DNA of 64,000 nt from an uncultured Hoeflea sp. (GTDB lineage: Bacteria > Pseudomonadota > Alphaproteobacteria > Rhizobiales > Rhizobiaceae), in assembly GCF_947501405.1 (NCBI RefSeq), contig NZ_CANMVK010000006.1:33667-97666 (forward strand). The letters run 5' to 3'. Below the pieces are notes generated by a model that was given only the letters and a program-made list of their open reading frames with translations, was not told the DNA's origin and did no database searches. Made by a program: the position numbers and the translations under genes. Numbering within the stretch: the first letter of the stretch is position 1; the number at the start of each line of letters is the position of its first letter. Shown piece by piece: positions 47,138 through 58,582 of this stretch.

Positions 47138-47560
47138 TTACTTGCTGCGCTTGCGCTTCTGGCCGAGGCCCATTTCCTTGGCGAGCCGCGAACGGGCTTC
47201 TGCATAGGACGGAGCGACCATCGGATAGTCGGCCGGCAGGTCCCATTTTTCGCGATACTGCTCGGGCGTCAGGCCGTAGTGAGTCATCAGATGCCGCTTG
47301 AGCGATTTGAACTTCTGGCCGTCTTCCAGGCAGATCAGGTAATCATTCTGGATCGAACGCCGAATCGAAACCGCCGGCTTGGGCTTCTCGACAACCTCTT
47401 CCACCGGTGCCGTCGCTCCGCCAAGCGCGGAGTGCACCTGCGAAATCACATTGGGGAGGTCGTTGGCCGCAACGGAGTTGTTGCTCACATAGGCTGCGAC
47501 GATTTCAGCAGTCAATTCGATGAGAACATCAGATCCGCTGTCATTGTTTGCTTCGGTCAT
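47138..47560 (-). CDS. mucR: MucR/Ros-family zinc-finger regulator
   Basis: Regulator of 140 residues. The N-terminal helix ([16 protein letters not shown]) mediates oligomerisation in MucR proteins. The zinc finger uses Cys77, Asp80, His90 and His94 ([21 protein letters not shown]), the C-x2-D form found in MucR rather than the C-x2-C form of Ros. The end is basic. It silences AT-rich targets in rhizobia. An AT-rich leader of 260 bp upstream suggests self-regulation. Confidence 0.95.
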   Translation of the reverse strand: MTEANNDSGSDVLIELTAEIVAAYVSNNSVAANDLPNVISQVHSALGGATAPVEEVVEKPKPAVSIRRSIQNDYLICLEDGQKFKSLKRHLMTHYGLTPEQYREKWDLPADYPMVAPSYAEARSRLAKEMGLGQKRKRSK

Positions 47561-47822
47561 AGTCTGGTCCTAACTCTTTGGAGTAAGCAGGCCGCCGATA
47601 TCTGCCTATTTTACTTGATTCAAATATTGGCAAATTCACGCTGGCCGCTACACATCGGTGCCTTGCATGGTTTTCCAGGAGAAACAAGTACTAAATTTGA
47701 CGCAATTGGCCTTCTTCGTGTAGAAATAGACAATAAGCGATCACTTTTATTCAATTTTTTGGGGCGCGGAGTGGAAAATAAAGTTCTAAGTTGTGAAGGC
47801 TATATGCGCGAAATCTAAAATT

Positions 47823-48161
47823 CTACTTCTCAACTTCAGGCGCCATCTCATCTCTCACCGATGATTTATGCAAGCGGTAACCCACGCTATAGGCCGCCTT
47901 GGCCAGGAGGTGCGAGGAGACCGGCGCAGTCAGAAGAAAGAACACAACGCCGGCCAGCGCCCGCGATACCGTGCCGACATCGCCGGAATGGACCGCCAGG
48001 GCAATCAGCATCAGGCACGCGCCCATGGTGCCGGCCTTGGAGGCGGCGTGCATGCGGGTGTAGAGATCGGGCAGCCGCAAGAGCCCCACCGAGGCCACCA
48101 GGGCAAACAGCGAGCCGATCAGCAAGAACGCGGCGGAAACCAGGGTGACAATCTCGTTCAT
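47823..48161 (-). CDS. mrpG: Mrp antiporter subunit G
   Basis: Membrane subunit of 112 residues with three helices. Family pattern: [36 protein letters not shown]. Last gene of the Mrp cation/proton antiporter operon, overlapping mrpF by four bases. The complex exports Na+ or K+ in exchange for protons and supports growth at alkaline pH. Confidence 0.94.
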   Translation of the reverse strand: MNEIVTLVSAAFLLIGSLFALVASVGLLRLPDLYTRMHAASKAGTMGACLMLIALAVHSGDVGTVSRALAGVVFFLLTAPVSSHLLAKAAYSVGYRLHKSSVRDEMAPEVEK

Positions 48162-48589
48162 GGCTGGCTCCCTTTCCCGGTGGCAGCACCGGTCTTGCCG
48201 GATGCGGGCCTGGTTTTGGTGGCGGCCCTGGCATCGGCTTTGGCCTTGGCTTTTGCCGCCTTGCGCGCGTCCGTGGCCGCCTGGCGCACTTCGGTCAAGA
48301 TGTCATCCTCGGTCTTGCCGCGCGAAAGCACGAAGCGCGCAAAGGCCACGGTGGCGAGAAATCCGACCAGCCCGAGCGCGATCGCCACGTCGATGTAGAG
48401 TGTATAGCCGGTCTTGATGCCGATCACCGCGATAAAGCCGATGGCGATCGCCACCAGCATATCGAGCCCCAGGATCCGATCCGGCAAGGTTGGCCCCTTG
48501 ATGATGCGGTAAACGGTAACCAGGAACGACAGGCACAAAATGGCCAGCGTCAGGGTGACGGCATGATCGAATATGGCTTGAACGCCCAT
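48158..48589 (-). CDS. mrpF: Mrp antiporter subunit F with extended basic tail
   Basis: Subunit of 143 residues. The first 90 residues are a normal three-helix MrpF ([40 protein letters not shown]). The last 50 are an Ala/Lys-rich tail ([18 protein letters not shown]...) that is not expected in MrpF, which is usually about 90 residues. The tail would be cytoplasmic. The ATG shares a base with the mrpE stop. Confidence 0.93.
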   Translation of the reverse strand: MGVQAIFDHAVTLTLAILCLSFLVTVYRIIKGPTLPDRILGLDMLVAIAIGFIAVIGIKTGYTLYIDVAIALGLVGFLATVAFARFVLSRGKTEDDILTEVRQAATDARKAAKAKAKADARAATKTRPASGKTGAATGKGSQP

Positions 48590-49062
48590 CAGCGAAACGC
48601 CTCCATGATCTTGCGCTCGAACCCGTCGGCGATGTCGCGCCGGGTGGCGTCGGGGTCAGAGGCGTCAATGGCATGAACATAGAGGATGCGGCGGTCGTCC
48701 GACACGTCCACCGACAGCGTTCCCGGAGTGAGCGTGATGAGATTGGCCAGGATGGTGATCTCGAAATCACGATCGACCTTGAGCGGATAGGCGATGATGC
48801 CGGGCTTGATCTCCATGCGCGGCGACAGCACCAGCACCGCCACCCGCCAGGCCGAAAGCACCAGCTCGTAAACAAACAGCAAAAACAGCGATATCACCCG
48901 CCAGGCGCGCGAGAAATAGCCCACCGAGCCCACCTGCTCGCGGATCAGCGACAGCGCGAAGATCGCCAGTACGAAGCCGAAGGCAAAATTCAGGAAGGTG
49001 AAGGATCCGGTGACCGCCGACCAGGCCAGCGCCAGCAGCACATTGACCAAAAACAGGCTCAT
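48589..49062 (-). CDS. mrpE: Mrp antiporter subunit E
   Basis: Subunit of 157 residues with hydrophobic N-terminus and the conserved [28 protein letters not shown], then HAIDASDPD. Family length is normal. The ATG overlaps the mrpD stop by four bases. Confidence 0.94.
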   Translation of the reverse strand: MSLFLVNVLLALAWSAVTGSFTFLNFAFGFVLAIFALSLIREQVGSVGYFSRAWRVISLFLLFVYELVLSAWRVAVLVLSPRMEIKPGIIAYPLKVDRDFEITILANLITLTPGTLSVDVSDDRRILYVHAIDASDPDATRRDIADGFERKIMEAFR

Positions 49063-50648
49063 TGCGCCGCCTCCCCGGGAAACACCGACAGCACATAGGC
49101 CGAGGGATCGATCAGCCCGCGGGCCGCATCCTGGGAGAGCACCAGCACCGGCTCGGGCCACACGCCGGCTGCAACCGACAATGCCACAAGCCCAAACAGC
49201 GCCGCAATCGCGCCCGCCGGAGCCGATCCCGCGGCAGACCCCGGGGCGGACCCCGCCGCAGCGCTTGCAGCGCCCTCACCGGCAGGCCGCCAATAGGCCA
49301 ATGCCCAGATCCGTCCTACGGTGATCGTGGTCAGCAGACCGGTGACAAGAATGGCCGCTGCCAGCCACCAGGCGCCGATGTCCAGCGAGGCCTTGACCAG
49401 CATCACCTTGGGCCAGAAACCGGAAAACGGCGGCAGACCGGAGACCGAAAGAAACAGCATCAGCGTGACGAAGGCCAGCATCGCATTGCGGGCATAAAGG
49501 CCGCCTGCTTCGCTCAGGCGGAAATTGCCTCCCAGGCTCACCCCAATCCCGATTGCGAAGTAAAGTGCGGTCATCACCACCATGGAATGCGCGGCATAAA
49601 AGATAGCGCCCGAAAAACCCGCGGGGCTTCCCAGCGCCAGGCCCGCCATCATCACCCCGATGCCCGAGACCACCAGAAAACCGAGCGCCCGGCGAATGTC
49701 GTTTTGCGCCAGCGCGCCCATCACCCCAAGCACCATCGTCAAGGCGGCGGCGATGGCGATGATGAAGGACAATTCCTCCCGCTCGATGGGAAACAGCATG
49801 CCCAGCACCCGAAGCAGCGCATAGATGCCGACTTTGGTGAGCAGACCGGCAAACAGTGCCGAGACCACCAGCCGCGGGGTATGATACGAGGCGGGCAGCC
49901 AGAAATTGACCGGAAAGGCCGCCGCCTTCATGGCAAAGGCCAGCAGGAACAGCGTGACCAGCGTCATCAAGGGCGCCGTGCCCCTGAGCTCGGACGCCTT
50001 GACTGCGATGTCGGCCATGTTGAGAGTGCCGAACAGGCCGTAGAGATAGCCGGTGGCGATCAGGAACAACGTGGTGGCGACAAGATTGAGGAAGGCGTAT
50101 TTGACGCCGCCATCGAGCTGGCCGCGTTCGGAGCCAAGCACAAGCAGGCCGAATGACGAGATCAGCAGCACTTCGAACCAGACATAGAGGTTGAAGACGT
50201 CGCCGGTCAGAAACGCGCCAATGACGCCGGCCATGATCAACAGCAGGAACGGGTAGAAGCCGTAACGGCGGCCGGAATGGTCGATGTCGGAGCGGCCGTA
50301 AACACCTGCCGCCAACGCCACCAGTGACGAGGTGGCGGCAAAAAAGGCGCTGAGCGGATCAACGGTAAACGAGATGCCGAAGGGCGGCAGCCAGCGCCCC
50401 ATGGTCATGGTCACCGTGCCATTGGCCAGCACATGCCACAACAGCCCCAGCGTCATCGCACTGAGCACCATCAGCGCCGGAATGGCGATCAACGGCTGCA
50501 GCCGGGTGTCCTTGCGCAGCATCAACAGCACCGACCCGACCAGCAGGCACAGCGCCACCGGCGCCACGATCAGCCAATCGGCGGCGGCCACCGGCTCGGT
50601 GACATAAGCGACCGAGAGATCTTCGAGACCCGCCGTTTTTCCTGCCAT
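49059..50648 (-). CDS. mrpD: Mrp antiporter subunit D
   Basis: Proton-translocating subunit of 529 residues, related to NuoM/NuoN of complex I, with about 14 helices. The conserved Glu in the fifth helix is in LYVWFEVLLISSFGLLV, and the Lys-bearing stretch is MKAAAFPVNFWLPASYHTPRLVVSALFAGLLTKVG. It starts 12 bp after mrpC. Confidence 0.95.
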   Translation of the reverse strand: MAGKTAGLEDLSVAYVTEPVAAADWLIVAPVALCLLVGSVLLMLRKDTRLQPLIAIPALMVLSAMTLGLLWHVLANGTVTMTMGRWLPPFGISFTVDPLSAFFAATSSLVALAAGVYGRSDIDHSGRRYGFYPFLLLIMAGVIGAFLTGDVFNLYVWFEVLLISSFGLLVLGSERGQLDGGVKYAFLNLVATTLFLIATGYLYGLFGTLNMADIAVKASELRGTAPLMTLVTLFLLAFAMKAAAFPVNFWLPASYHTPRLVVSALFAGLLTKVGIYALLRVLGMLFPIEREELSFIIAIAAALTMVLGVMGALAQNDIRRALGFLVVSGIGVMMAGLALGSPAGFSGAIFYAAHSMVVMTALYFAIGIGVSLGGNFRLSEAGGLYARNAMLAFVTLMLFLSVSGLPPFSGFWPKVMLVKASLDIGAWWLAAAILVTGLLTTITVGRIWALAYWRPAGEGAASAAAGSAPGSAAGSAPAGAIAALFGLVALSVAAGVWPEPVLVLSQDAARGLIDPSAYVLSVFPGEAAQ

Positions 50649-50660
50649 AACGGTGTCTCC

Positions 50661-51038
50661 TCAGTAGCCCAGCGGCGGCGCCGGCTCATTCACCGGCTCG
50701 GCCACGCGCATTTCGTCGCTGTTGTCGGTGCCCAGCTTCTGGAAGGCCCGGTATCCCAGCACCAGCAGGAACGCGAAGAACGAAAAGGCAATCACGATCG
50801 CCGTCAGCACCAGCGCCTGGGGCAGCGGATTGGCGGCCGACGCTGACAGCGTGTCAACACCCGGGCCGATGATCGGCGGCACTTCGCGGGTGATGCGTCC
50901 GGCGGTGAAAATCAAAAGGTTGACGGCGTTGCTCAGGATCGCCGCACCCATCAGCACACGGATAATGTGCTTGGACATAAACAGATAGATCGACACGGTA
51001 AACAGGGCGCCGACCAGGATCGCGAATACGGGTTCCAT
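50661..51038 (-). CDS. mrpC: Mrp antiporter subunit C
   Basis: NuoK-like subunit of 125 residues with three helices: ILVGALFTVSIYLFMSKHIIRVLMGAAILSNAVNLLIF and PLPQALVLTAIVIAFSFFAF. The ATG shares a base with the mrpB stop. Confidence 0.94.
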   Translation of the reverse strand: MEPVFAILVGALFTVSIYLFMSKHIIRVLMGAAILSNAVNLLIFTAGRITREVPPIIGPGVDTLSASAANPLPQALVLTAIVIAFSFFAFLLVLGYRAFQKLGTDNSDEMRVAEPVNEPAPPLGY

Positions 51039-51457
51039 CAGTCGCGGTCCCTTTCCTCAAGCGCCAGCGCGATGGAGGCGATCGCGCCGACCACCACCAG
51101 ATAGACGCCGATGTCGAATACCAGCACGCTCGACAGCGCCAGCTCGACACCAAACAGCGTGGGATAGGTCCAAAGGCCGGTCATGAACGGAACGCTGGCA
51201 AACACCGAAAGCACTCCGGCTCCCGCGCCCAGGAACAGGCCGAAGGCCGAAATCGCCATTGGGTGGAAATGGATTGCCCGGCGCACCGGCGCAACGCCGC
51301 AGGCGATGCCGTAGATGGCCAGCGCCGATGCCGCGATGAGCCCGCCGATGAAGCCGCCGCCGGGCAGATTGTGGCCGCGCAACAGCACGAAGATGGAAAA
51401 CAGCACCATCAGGCTGGTGAGATAGGGAGCGATGGAGCGGAAAATCACTGTGCGCAT
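51038..51457 (-). CDS. mrpB: Mrp antiporter subunit B
   Basis: Subunit of 139 residues with four helices; family pattern [44 protein letters not shown] and [13 protein letters not shown] separate mrpB, rather than a fused AB gene as in the Pha1 system I recall for Sinorhizobium, puts the operon in the seven-gene type. GGAGG lies upstream of its ATG, right after the mrpA stop. Confidence 0.94.
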   Translation of the reverse strand: MRTVIFRSIAPYLTSLMVLFSIFVLLRGHNLPGGGFIGGLIAASALAIYGIACGVAPVRRAIHFHPMAISAFGLFLGAGAGVLSVFASVPFMTGLWTYPTLFGVELALSSVLVFDIGVYLVVVGAIASIALALEERDRD

Positions 51458-51458
51458 G

Positions 51459-53831
51459 TCAGCGGCCCTCCTCGCGCCCGTCCGGATCATTGTCGGCCAC
51501 CGCTACCCCGTTCCAGTTGGTGCGCACGCGGATAAGCGACAACACGGCAAGCCCGGTGACCATGACAACGGCGATCTCGCCAAGCGTATCAGTGCCCCGG
51601 AAGTCGACCAGGATGACGTTGACAACATTGGTTCCATGCGCGGCGATCTTCGAATAGGCGGCGAAGAACTCGCTGATGAAGGGATCAAACGGCTGCTGGG
51701 TGACCGAGAGCAGGAACAACGCAAAGCCGATGCCGCAGGCCAGCGACACGCTCATATCGAGCACCTTCTCCTGGGTAGAGCGATGATCGGACGCTGTAAG
51801 CTTGAGCCGGGTCATGACCAGGGCGAGGATCACCACCGCCAGCGTTTCGACCATGAACTGGGTGAAGGACAGATCGGGCGCGCCAAACAGCATGAACAAC
51901 AGCGCCACGGCGAAGCCCTGCACGCCAAGCGAGACGATGGCGGTCAGCCGGTCGCGGGCGTAAATCACGGCGCCAAGGCCGACCAGGGCGATCACGAAGA
52001 CCGCGAGTTCGTGGAACTGGGCATCTGCGGGCCAGGTAGGCATATCCGGCCATTCATCATAGATCGCCATGGGCGCAAACAGCGCGATGGCGATCATGAT
52101 GAAGGTCACGGTCATGTAGAAATCCATCCGCCCGGGCTGAACCACACGGGTCACAGCACCTGACAGCCGCACCGCCCCGGAGATAACCTGATCGAAACCG
52201 CGGTCGGGTCCCCAGCCGATGGCCGCAAGCAGCCGCGCCATGGCGTCGCGGGCGCGATCGAGCATGCGGTAGACGATAACGCCGAAAACAATGGTGATCA
52301 GCGACAGCGTCAATGCCGGGCCGAGATGCGGGATCAGCGAGATGGTAACGGTCTGGCTGTCGCCGGCAACTGCACTGGCCATCGGCGAGGAGATCAGCTG
52401 GTGGGTATAAGGCGACAGCACCGCCGCCACGAAGGCCGCAGCCGCCAGTGTCAGCGGTCCCAGCCAGAGCAGCACCGGGCCTTCATGGGCATGTTTGGGG
52501 GTCTCGACCTTGGGCCCGAAAAACGGCTTGATGGCAACGGCAAAGCCGATGACAAACATCAGCCCATTGCCAATTACCGCAGTCGCCACAAAGGCAAGCG
52601 ACCACAGATCGGTGGCCCACAGTGCGTAATAGATCTCTTCTTTTGCGAGGAAGCCGAAGAAGGGCGGCAATCCGCCCATGGAGATGGCGGCTGCCATGGC
52701 GGCGATGAAGGTCACCGGCATCGCCTTGCGCAACCCGCCGAGTTTGGTGACGTCGCGGGTGCCCGCCTCGTGGTCGATCAGGCCGGCGACCATGAACAGC
52801 GCGCCCTTGAACATCGAGTGGGCCACCAGATAGAGCACGGCCGCCGCGACGGCGCGTTCGGATCCGAAGCCGGTCAGCATCACCAGAAGCCCCAGCGAGG
52901 ACACCGTGGTGTAGGCCAGCATCAGTTTGAGGTCGGTCTGGCGGATGGCAAGCAGCGTGCCCACGATCAGCGTGGCACCACCGAACACCGGCAGGATGGT
53001 CTCCCACCAGATGGTTTCGCCGAGAACCGGGTTGAGCCGCATCAGCAGATAGACGCCGGCTTTCACCATGGTCGCCGAGTGCAGATAGGCCGACACCGGC
53101 GTGGGCGCCTCCATGGCGTTGGGCAACCAGAAATGCAGCGGAAACTGCGCCGACTTGGAGAACGCCCCGCCCAACACCAGCAGCAGCGCCAGGAGGTAGA
53201 ACGGGCTTAGCCGCACTTCGTCGCCCAGGATCAGCAGCAACGAGATCTGGCTTACGCCGGTGATGTTCCAGATCACCAGCAGGCCCGCAAGCAGCGCCAG
53301 CCCGCCGCCGCCGGTGACAACCAGCGCCTGGATTGCGGCGCGGCGCGAAGCCTCGCGGGTGTGGTCAAAGCCGATCAGCAGGAATGACGTGATCGAGGTC
53401 AGTTCCCAAAACACGAACAGCATCAGAAAACTGTCGGACACGACGACGCCGAGCATCGCCCCCATGAACAAAAGCATGAAGGAGAAAAAGCGTCCGAGCT
53501 GGACGTGACCTTTGAGGTAGCCGCCCGAATAGAGCATGATCAGCGCGCCGATGCCCGAGATCAGCAGTACGAAGGTCAGCGACAGCCCGTCAATCAGCCA
53601 GGAGAAGCTGACATTGTAGGACGGCACCCAGGCAAAGCCGCCGGTAACGATCTCGCCATTGGCAACTTCGGAGGAAAAGCCGAGAAAATGAACAAAGATC
53701 GCCAGCGGCACCAGCGCCAGCAACCAGGCGGCGTTGTGGCCCAGCCGGCGCGTCAGCCACGGGGCAATCAGCGCCGCCAGAAATGGCAGCATGAGCAGCG
53801 TAAAAGTCGTTCCTGGCGCGGCGGCGCTCAT
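51459..53831 (-). CDS. mrpA: Mrp antiporter subunit A
   Basis: Largest antiporter subunit, 790 residues, NuoL-like, about 20 helices. The conserved antiporter core shows [66 protein letters not shown] and the late [23 protein letters not shown] typical of the extra MrpA C-terminal part. First gene of the operon, transcribed leftward. Confidence 0.95.
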   Translation of the reverse strand: MSAAAPGTTFTLLMLPFLAALIAPWLTRRLGHNAAWLLALVPLAIFVHFLGFSSEVANGEIVTGGFAWVPSYNVSFSWLIDGLSLTFVLLISGIGALIMLYSGGYLKGHVQLGRFFSFMLLFMGAMLGVVVSDSFLMLFVFWELTSITSFLLIGFDHTREASRRAAIQALVVTGGGGLALLAGLLVIWNITGVSQISLLLILGDEVRLSPFYLLALLLVLGGAFSKSAQFPLHFWLPNAMEAPTPVSAYLHSATMVKAGVYLLMRLNPVLGETIWWETILPVFGGATLIVGTLLAIRQTDLKLMLAYTTVSSLGLLVMLTGFGSERAVAAAVLYLVAHSMFKGALFMVAGLIDHEAGTRDVTKLGGLRKAMPVTFIAAMAAAISMGGLPPFFGFLAKEEIYYALWATDLWSLAFVATAVIGNGLMFVIGFAVAIKPFFGPKVETPKHAHEGPVLLWLGPLTLAAAAFVAAVLSPYTHQLISSPMASAVAGDSQTVTISLIPHLGPALTLSLITIVFGVIVYRMLDRARDAMARLLAAIGWGPDRGFDQVISGAVRLSGAVTRVVQPGRMDFYMTVTFIMIAIALFAPMAIYDEWPDMPTWPADAQFHELAVFVIALVGLGAVIYARDRLTAIVSLGVQGFAVALLFMLFGAPDLSFTQFMVETLAVVILALVMTRLKLTASDHRSTQEKVLDMSVSLACGIGFALFLLSVTQQPFDPFISEFFAAYSKIAAHGTNVVNVILVDFRGTDTLGEIAVVMVTGLAVLSLIRVRTNWNGVAVADNDPDGREEGR

Positions 53832-54103
53832 TCATGGTCCCCGGAGGCGGATTCGGAAGGCCCGCTTGGCGCGGGTTTTGTTCCCCGTCACTTAGACACG
53901 CACCGCGCCAAGGACAAGATCGGGCTTTCCCAATTTGGTGGAAAATCTGTTCTTTCGCTCCCAAAAACATCGCCTACAGCGCCGATGCGATGGTTTTAAG
54001 CATGCGCAGTTGTTGTCATGGCAGACTTGTGCGAGCGCGCAACACTCCTATGAATGCTCTTGGCAAAGGGCAAACAGGAGTTCGGCAAGCCTTGGCGAAG
54101 CTG

Positions 54104-54484
54104 ATGAAGAGCGAGGCGCAATGGCGCGCCCAACTGACTGCGGAGCAGTATTACATCACCCGGCAGAACGGCACTGAACGCCCCTTCACCAGTCCCTACT
54201 GGAACTGCAACGAAGAAGGGCTTTATGGCTGTCTGTGTTGCGGCCAAGGGCTGTTCCGCTCGGAGGCCAAGTTCGATGCCGGCACCGGCTGGCCGTGTTT
54301 TCACACACCGATTCACGGAACCGCACTCGTCACCCGCAAGGACCGGTCACATTTCAGGGTGCGTACCGAAATCCGCTGCGCCAATTGCGACGCACATCTG
54401 GGCCATTTGTTCGACGACGGGCCGCCACCTGGCGGGTTGCGATACAGTCTAAACGGCACGGCGCTGGTATTGGGAAAAGATTAA
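54104..54484 (+). CDS. MsrB-like protein lacking the catalytic cysteine
   Basis: Protein of 126 residues (start uncertain; ATG at 54050 or TTG at 54092 also possible). MsrB fold motifs are present: EQYYITRQNGTERPFTSPYW, two zinc Cys pairs CLCCGQ and CANCDAH, GTGWPCF and LGHLFDDGP. Where methionine sulfoxide reductase B has its catalytic Cys in a RYCxN motif, this protein has RYSLNG, so Ser (AGT) replaces Cys. Another Cys is in GWPCF. The 5' codons are poor in G and C at third positions. Reductase activity is doubtful. Confidence 0.8.
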   Translation: MKSEAQWRAQLTAEQYYITRQNGTERPFTSPYWNCNEEGLYGCLCCGQGLFRSEAKFDAGTGWPCFHTPIHGTALVTRKDRSHFRVRTEIRCANCDAHLGHLFDDGPPPGGLRYSLNGTALVLGKD

Positions 54485-54902
54485 CAGATCCATATCAACA
54501 TCTTGCATTCCGGCGCCTTTGCCAACGCGGCGCGACCTCCGTTCCTGTTCGGAGCAAATCCCGTAAATACAAGTTATGTTTGATCTAATTTAGAAATCAC
54601 TGATAGGTTGCGTAAAAAGCATAGATATCAAGATTTAGCGGAATTTCTCCCCCCATATTTATAGGTTTCCTTAACCTTGTTAGCGCTTTGTGTAGACGGG
54701 GCGCCTGTTGAAGGGACGCTGGGCATGACGCTCCGGAGCACAAGACTCCGACCCTAACTTTTCGCCAGACCATTCCAGAAGAACCGGCTCCATTGTCGCG
54801 CTTCCCACCGCTATCTGCATGATCGCGCGACGGGGCTGGCAGATCGGTTGGAGGATGAAATCTGGCCCATTTTCAACAGATCCGAAACGGGAACGGATAA
54901 TC
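54485..54902. other. AT-rich intergenic region upstream of the chemoreceptor gene
   Basis: This 418-bp gap is AT-rich between about 54555 and 54690 and holds the promoter side of the chemoreceptor gene. TTAACCTT at about 54670, close to a CtrA half site, is the only site I note. No gene or repeat seen. Confidence 0.45.
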
Positions 54903-57113
54903 ATGAAACATCTCAGTATAAAACTTCAAAGCTTCATCGCCGTCGGCTTCGTGCTGGTGCTGCTGATGGTTCTGGCCGCCACCGGTTACTATTCGACCGC
55001 AAAGCTCGGCGGCATTTTTATCAGCTACCGGGAAACCGCGCGACAGACCGTGCAGGTTGAAAAGCTCGCGACGGAACTCTCAGATATCCGCATGGCGGCC
55101 TTCCGCTACCGCATCAAACCCGACGCCGCCGCCGCGCAGGCTGTCGACGATTATGTCGCGCTGCTGAACGGACATCTCGTCAAAGTGCGCGAGATCTATG
55201 CGGACAAACCCGAAACCGTTACCGAACTCGACGATGTAGCCAACAAGACTGCGGAGTATCAGGCCGGCTTCACGCGTATGACCGAACTGCAGGCCTTGCG
55301 CAATGAACGGGTCGATTTCGTACGCGGACTTGGCAAGAGCACGCGTGAAACCATCAGTTCGATGATCGCATCGGCGCTGGCAAGCAACGATGCGCTACAG
55401 GTCGCCAGGCTGGTGAAAGCCCAGGAAAATCTGCTGCTTGGCCGTCTTTACTTCGAGAAATTTCTGCTCAACAACGAGCCGGGTCAGCTTGAAAGCGCAC
55501 AGAAGAGCCTGTCGGAATCCATCGACGCCGCCAATGGCCTGAGCAACGCGCAGGTCGGCGAGAACATCACCCAGTATCTCGCAACCGCCAACGAGATTGA
55601 CGGCATCATCACCGAGCGCAATTCGATCCGGTCCAACGTGCTCGACGCCAACGGCCCGATCATGGAGAAGACCTTCAAGAAAATCGAAGGCGAAGCCATC
55701 GCGGTTCAGGACACGCTCGGCCCGCAGGGCGCGGCAGCCGTGTCGCAGACCACGACGTTCACCCTTGTCTTCTCGCTTGTTGCGATCATCGCCGGAATGG
55801 TTGTCGCTTTCTACATGTCCAACCGGCTTTCGAAGAACGTGTCCAAAATGGCCGATGCCATGAACGATCTGGCAGGCGGCAACTTCGAGGTCGATATCCC
55901 TGACACCGACGCCAAGAACGAGCTCGGCACGATGGCTCGCGCGCTGCTCAACTTCAAGGACGCCGGTCTTGACCGGATCCGGCTGGAGACCGAAAGCGAA
56001 TCCAATGCCAGGTTGACCGAAGAAGAACGCCGCGAGCGCGATGCGCGCAAGGCCGAAGAAACCAAGCAGCTCAACCACGCTGTGTCGCTCCTGGGCGACG
56101 GCATGACCAAGCTCGCAAATGGCGATCTCACAGTGCGGATTGAAGAGCCGTTCATGGACAGCGTCGATCAGCTGCGGGTCAATTTCAACGCCGCGGTGGA
56201 AAAACTGCTGACCACGCTGGGCGAAATCCGCAACAACAGCACGTCGATCGACACCAGCTCGAACGAGATGCGCGATGCGGTGGACGAGTTGTCCAAGCGT
56301 ACCGAACAGCAGGCCGCCTCGCTCGAGGAAACCTCGGCCGCGCTCGACGAAATCACCGTCACCGTGCGCGACACCTCGACGCGTTCGTCGGAAGCCGCAA
56401 CCATGGCGACCTCGGCGCGCGAGAGCACTGAGAAGTCGAGCAAGGTGGTGGCGCAAGCCGTCGACGCCATGGGCCGCATCGAAACCGCGTCCGGCGAAAT
56501 CTCCAACATCATCAACGTGATCGACGAGATTGCCTTCCAGACCAACCTGTTGGCGCTCAATGCGGGTGTCGAGGCAGCGCGCGCCGGTGAAGCCGGCAAG
56601 GGCTTCGCCGTGGTCGCCCAGGAAGTGCGTGAACTGGCGCAACGCTCGGCAAGTGCCGCCAAGGACATCAAGGCGCTGATCACCAAATCCGGTGAAGAAG
56701 TGTCGGGCGGCGTCGATCTGGTGCAGGCCACCGGCGAAGCACTCGAGCAGATCACCGGTCACGTCAACCAGATCAGCAAGCATATCGATTCGATCGCAAC
56801 CGCCGGCCAGGAGCAATCCACCGGTCTGCAGGAGATCAATGCGGCGATCAACCAGATGGATCAGGCCACGCAGCAAAACGCGGCCATGGTCGAGGAAGCC
56901 AATGCGGTGACCCAGAAGGTTGCCGGCGATGTGGCCGATCTCAACCGTCAGATCAATCAGTTCGTGCTCAGCCAGAACGCGACACAGGCCTACCGGCCGG
57001 CCGCCGCGGCGAAAGCCGCGCCGGCTGCTGCTCCGGCACCTGCCGCGGCTGCGCGTGCACCGCAGGTGGCGGGCAACACCGCGCTTAAGGATCAGGAGTG
57101 GGAGGACTTCTAA
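54903..57113 (+). CDS. Methyl-accepting chemotaxis protein
   Basis: Chemoreceptor of 736 residues. An N-terminal helix (about 10-30), a helical periplasmic sensor (about 35-285, HBM-like), a second helix (about 290-315), a HAMP region ([20 protein letters not shown]) and a second HAMP-like segment. The signalling hairpin holds [41 protein letters not shown]. After an Ala/Pro linker the end is EWEDF, resembling the CheR-tethering pentapeptide NWETF. The start codon is the first ATG before the helix. Confidence 0.95.
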   Translation: MKHLSIKLQSFIAVGFVLVLLMVLAATGYYSTAKLGGIFISYRETARQTVQVEKLATELSDIRMAAFRYRIKPDAAAAQAVDDYVALLNGHLVKVREIYADKPETVTELDDVANKTAEYQAGFTRMTELQALRNERVDFVRGLGKSTRETISSMIASALASNDALQVARLVKAQENLLLGRLYFEKFLLNNEPGQLESAQKSLSESIDAANGLSNAQVGENITQYLATANEIDGIITERNSIRSNVLDANGPIMEKTFKKIEGEAIAVQDTLGPQGAAAVSQTTTFTLVFSLVAIIAGMVVAFYMSNRLSKNVSKMADAMNDLAGGNFEVDIPDTDAKNELGTMARALLNFKDAGLDRIRLETESESNARLTEEERRERDARKAEETKQLNHAVSLLGDGMTKLANGDLTVRIEEPFMDSVDQLRVNFNAAVEKLLTTLGEIRNNSTSIDTSSNEMRDAVDELSKRTEQQAASLEETSAALDEITVTVRDTSTRSSEAATMATSARESTEKSSKVVAQAVDAMGRIETASGEISNIINVIDEIAFQTNLLALNAGVEAARAGEAGKGFAVVAQEVRELAQRSASAAKDIKALITKSGEEVSGGVDLVQATGEALEQITGHVNQISKHIDSIATAGQEQSTGLQEINAAINQMDQATQQNAAMVEEANAVTQKVAGDVADLNRQINQFVLSQNATQAYRPAAAAKAAPAAAPAPAAAARAPQVAGNTALKDQEWEDF

Positions 57114-57143
57114 GCACCCTCTCCTGCTTCAATCACCAGTCAG

Positions 57144-57171
57144 GGCGCCGCTTTCGAGCGGCGCCTTTTTT
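57144..57171 (+). terminator. Intrinsic terminator after the chemoreceptor gene
   Basis: Perfect 9-bp stem (GGCGCCGCT with AGCGGCGCC), UUCG-type tetraloop TTCG, then TTTTTT. It lies 30 bp downstream of the stop of the chemoreceptor gene. Confidence 0.92.
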
Positions 57172-57304
57172 ATGCCGTAGCCTCAATCTTCCCGAATGCA
57201 CCGGATTCTCCCGGCGGTTGACGGAATTTTAGGTCAGCATTGTTGACATATTTTGCCTATCATGATCACTCTTTCCTCATAGGCCAGGCCGGGGAGGATC
57301 AGGC

Positions 57305-58582
57305 ATGACGAACGCACACGACACCACATCGAATTCGAAACCGCCGGCAGACGGCGCGGTGCATGGCGCGGCGCTCGACTGGCCACGGCTGTTTGCCACG
57401 CGCGCCGGGCGCATGGGCGCGTCTGAAATCCGCGAATTGCTCAAGCTGCTCGACCAGCCCGACGTGATCTCGTTCGCCGGCGGCATTCCCGATCCGGCGC
57501 TGTTTCCCGCGGACGCCTTTGCCGCAGCGCTCACGGGCGCCCTGTCGGGCGACGACCAGGGCGCCGCGTTGCAATATTCAGTCAGCGAAGGCTACCGGCC
57601 GCTGCGTGACTGGCTGGTCACCCGCATGGCCTCACTCGGCATCGATTGCGAGGCCGACAACATCCTGATCACCTCGGGGTCGCAACAGGCGCTGGACTAT
57701 CTCGGCAAGTTGTTGCTGTCGCCCGGCGACACCGCACTGGTCGGCTGGCCCACCTACCTGGGCGCGCTTCAGGCCTTCAACGCCTATGAGCCACGGTACG
57801 ACCGGCTGACCCCGCTCGGCAATCGCACGCCGCAGGATTATCGCGAGACGGCGCTGACCAATGGCGGCGCGGTGAAATTCGCCTATACCTCGGCGGATTT
57901 CGCCAATCCCACCGGCGAAACGCTGCCCGAAAGTGCGCGCAAGAAGGTTCTCGATCTGGCCGAAGAGCTCGACATCGCGGTGATCGAGGACGCCGCCTAC
58001 CAGTCGCTGCGCTATGATGGCGACGAAGTCCCTCCGCTGCTGGCGCTCGATATCGCCCGCAACGGATCGATTGGCGCCACCCGCACGATCTATTGCGGCA
58101 GCTTTTCCAAAACGCTGGCACCGGGTTTGCGGGTGGGCTGGGTGTGCGCGGCCAAGCCGGTGATAACGAAGCTCGTGCTGATGAAACAGGCGGCAGACCT
58201 GCATTCGGCGACGCTCAACCAGATGGCCATCCACCGGGTGGCGTCCGATGGCTTCGAGGCGCAACTGGGTCGCATCCGCACCACCTACCGGGCGCGCCGC
58301 GACGCAATGCTTGCGAGCCTTGAGCGGCACATGCCCGAAGGCGTGCGCTGGACCCGGCCCGATGGCGGCATGTTCATCTGGGTCACCCTGCCCGAGCATC
58401 TTGATGGCGCAGCGCTGCTCGCCGAAAGCCTGGAAACCGAACGCGTGGCCTTCGTTCCGGGCAAGGCCTTCTTCGCCGACGGCTCCGGCCACAACACCAT
58501 CCGCCTGTCCTTCTCCCGCGCCGACGAGGAAACCATCGAGGAAGGCATCGCCCGGCTGGGGCGGGTGGTGGGCGGGGGTTAG
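57305..58582 (+). CDS. PLP-dependent aminotransferase (2-aminoadipate-transaminase type)
   Basis: Fold-type I aminotransferase of 425 residues. It has [13 protein letters not shown] (typical of LysN/MocR-related transaminases), [24 protein letters not shown], the cofactor Asp in [14 protein letters not shown] and Lys269 in [15 protein letters not shown]. No GntR domain is attached. It could transaminate aminoadipate, branched-chain or aromatic substrates. GGGGAGG precedes the ATG. It ends four bases into the convergent NACHT gene. Confidence 0.93.
   Translation: MTNAHDTTSNSKPPADGAVHGAALDWPRLFATRAGRMGASEIRELLKLLDQPDVISFAGGIPDPALFPADAFAAALTGALSGDDQGAALQYSVSEGYRPLRDWLVTRMASLGIDCEADNILITSGSQQALDYLGKLLLSPGDTALVGWPTYLGALQAFNAYEPRYDRLTPLGNRTPQDYRETALTNGGAVKFAYTSADFANPTGETLPESARKKVLDLAEELDIAVIEDAAYQSLRYDGDEVPPLLALDIARNGSIGATRTIYCGSFSKTLAPGLRVGWVCAAKPVITKLVLMKQAADLHSATLNQMAIHRVASDGFEAQLGRIRTTYRARRDAMLASLERHMPEGVRWTRPDGGMFIWVTLPEHLDGAALLAESLETERVAFVPGKAFFADGSGHNTIRLSFSRADEETIEEGIARLGRVVGGG

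Noticed and set aside
47279..47818. Plus-strand frame across mucR and its leader
   Set aside because: Antisense of mucR, then AT-rich leader; no domain and no ribosome site.
49062..50156. Plus-strand open frame opposite mrpD
   Set aside because: Gln/Arg/His-rich shadow of a well-supported antiporter gene.
53970..54030. Third RIME-like copy (CTACAGCGCCGATGCGATGG, then a later AAGCATGCG)
   Set aside because: Only the first block resembles the element; palindromes and later blocks are missing.
55395..56876. Minus-strand frame of 493 codons opposite the chemoreceptor
   Set aside because: Shadow: the plus strand carries the full MCP signalling motif.
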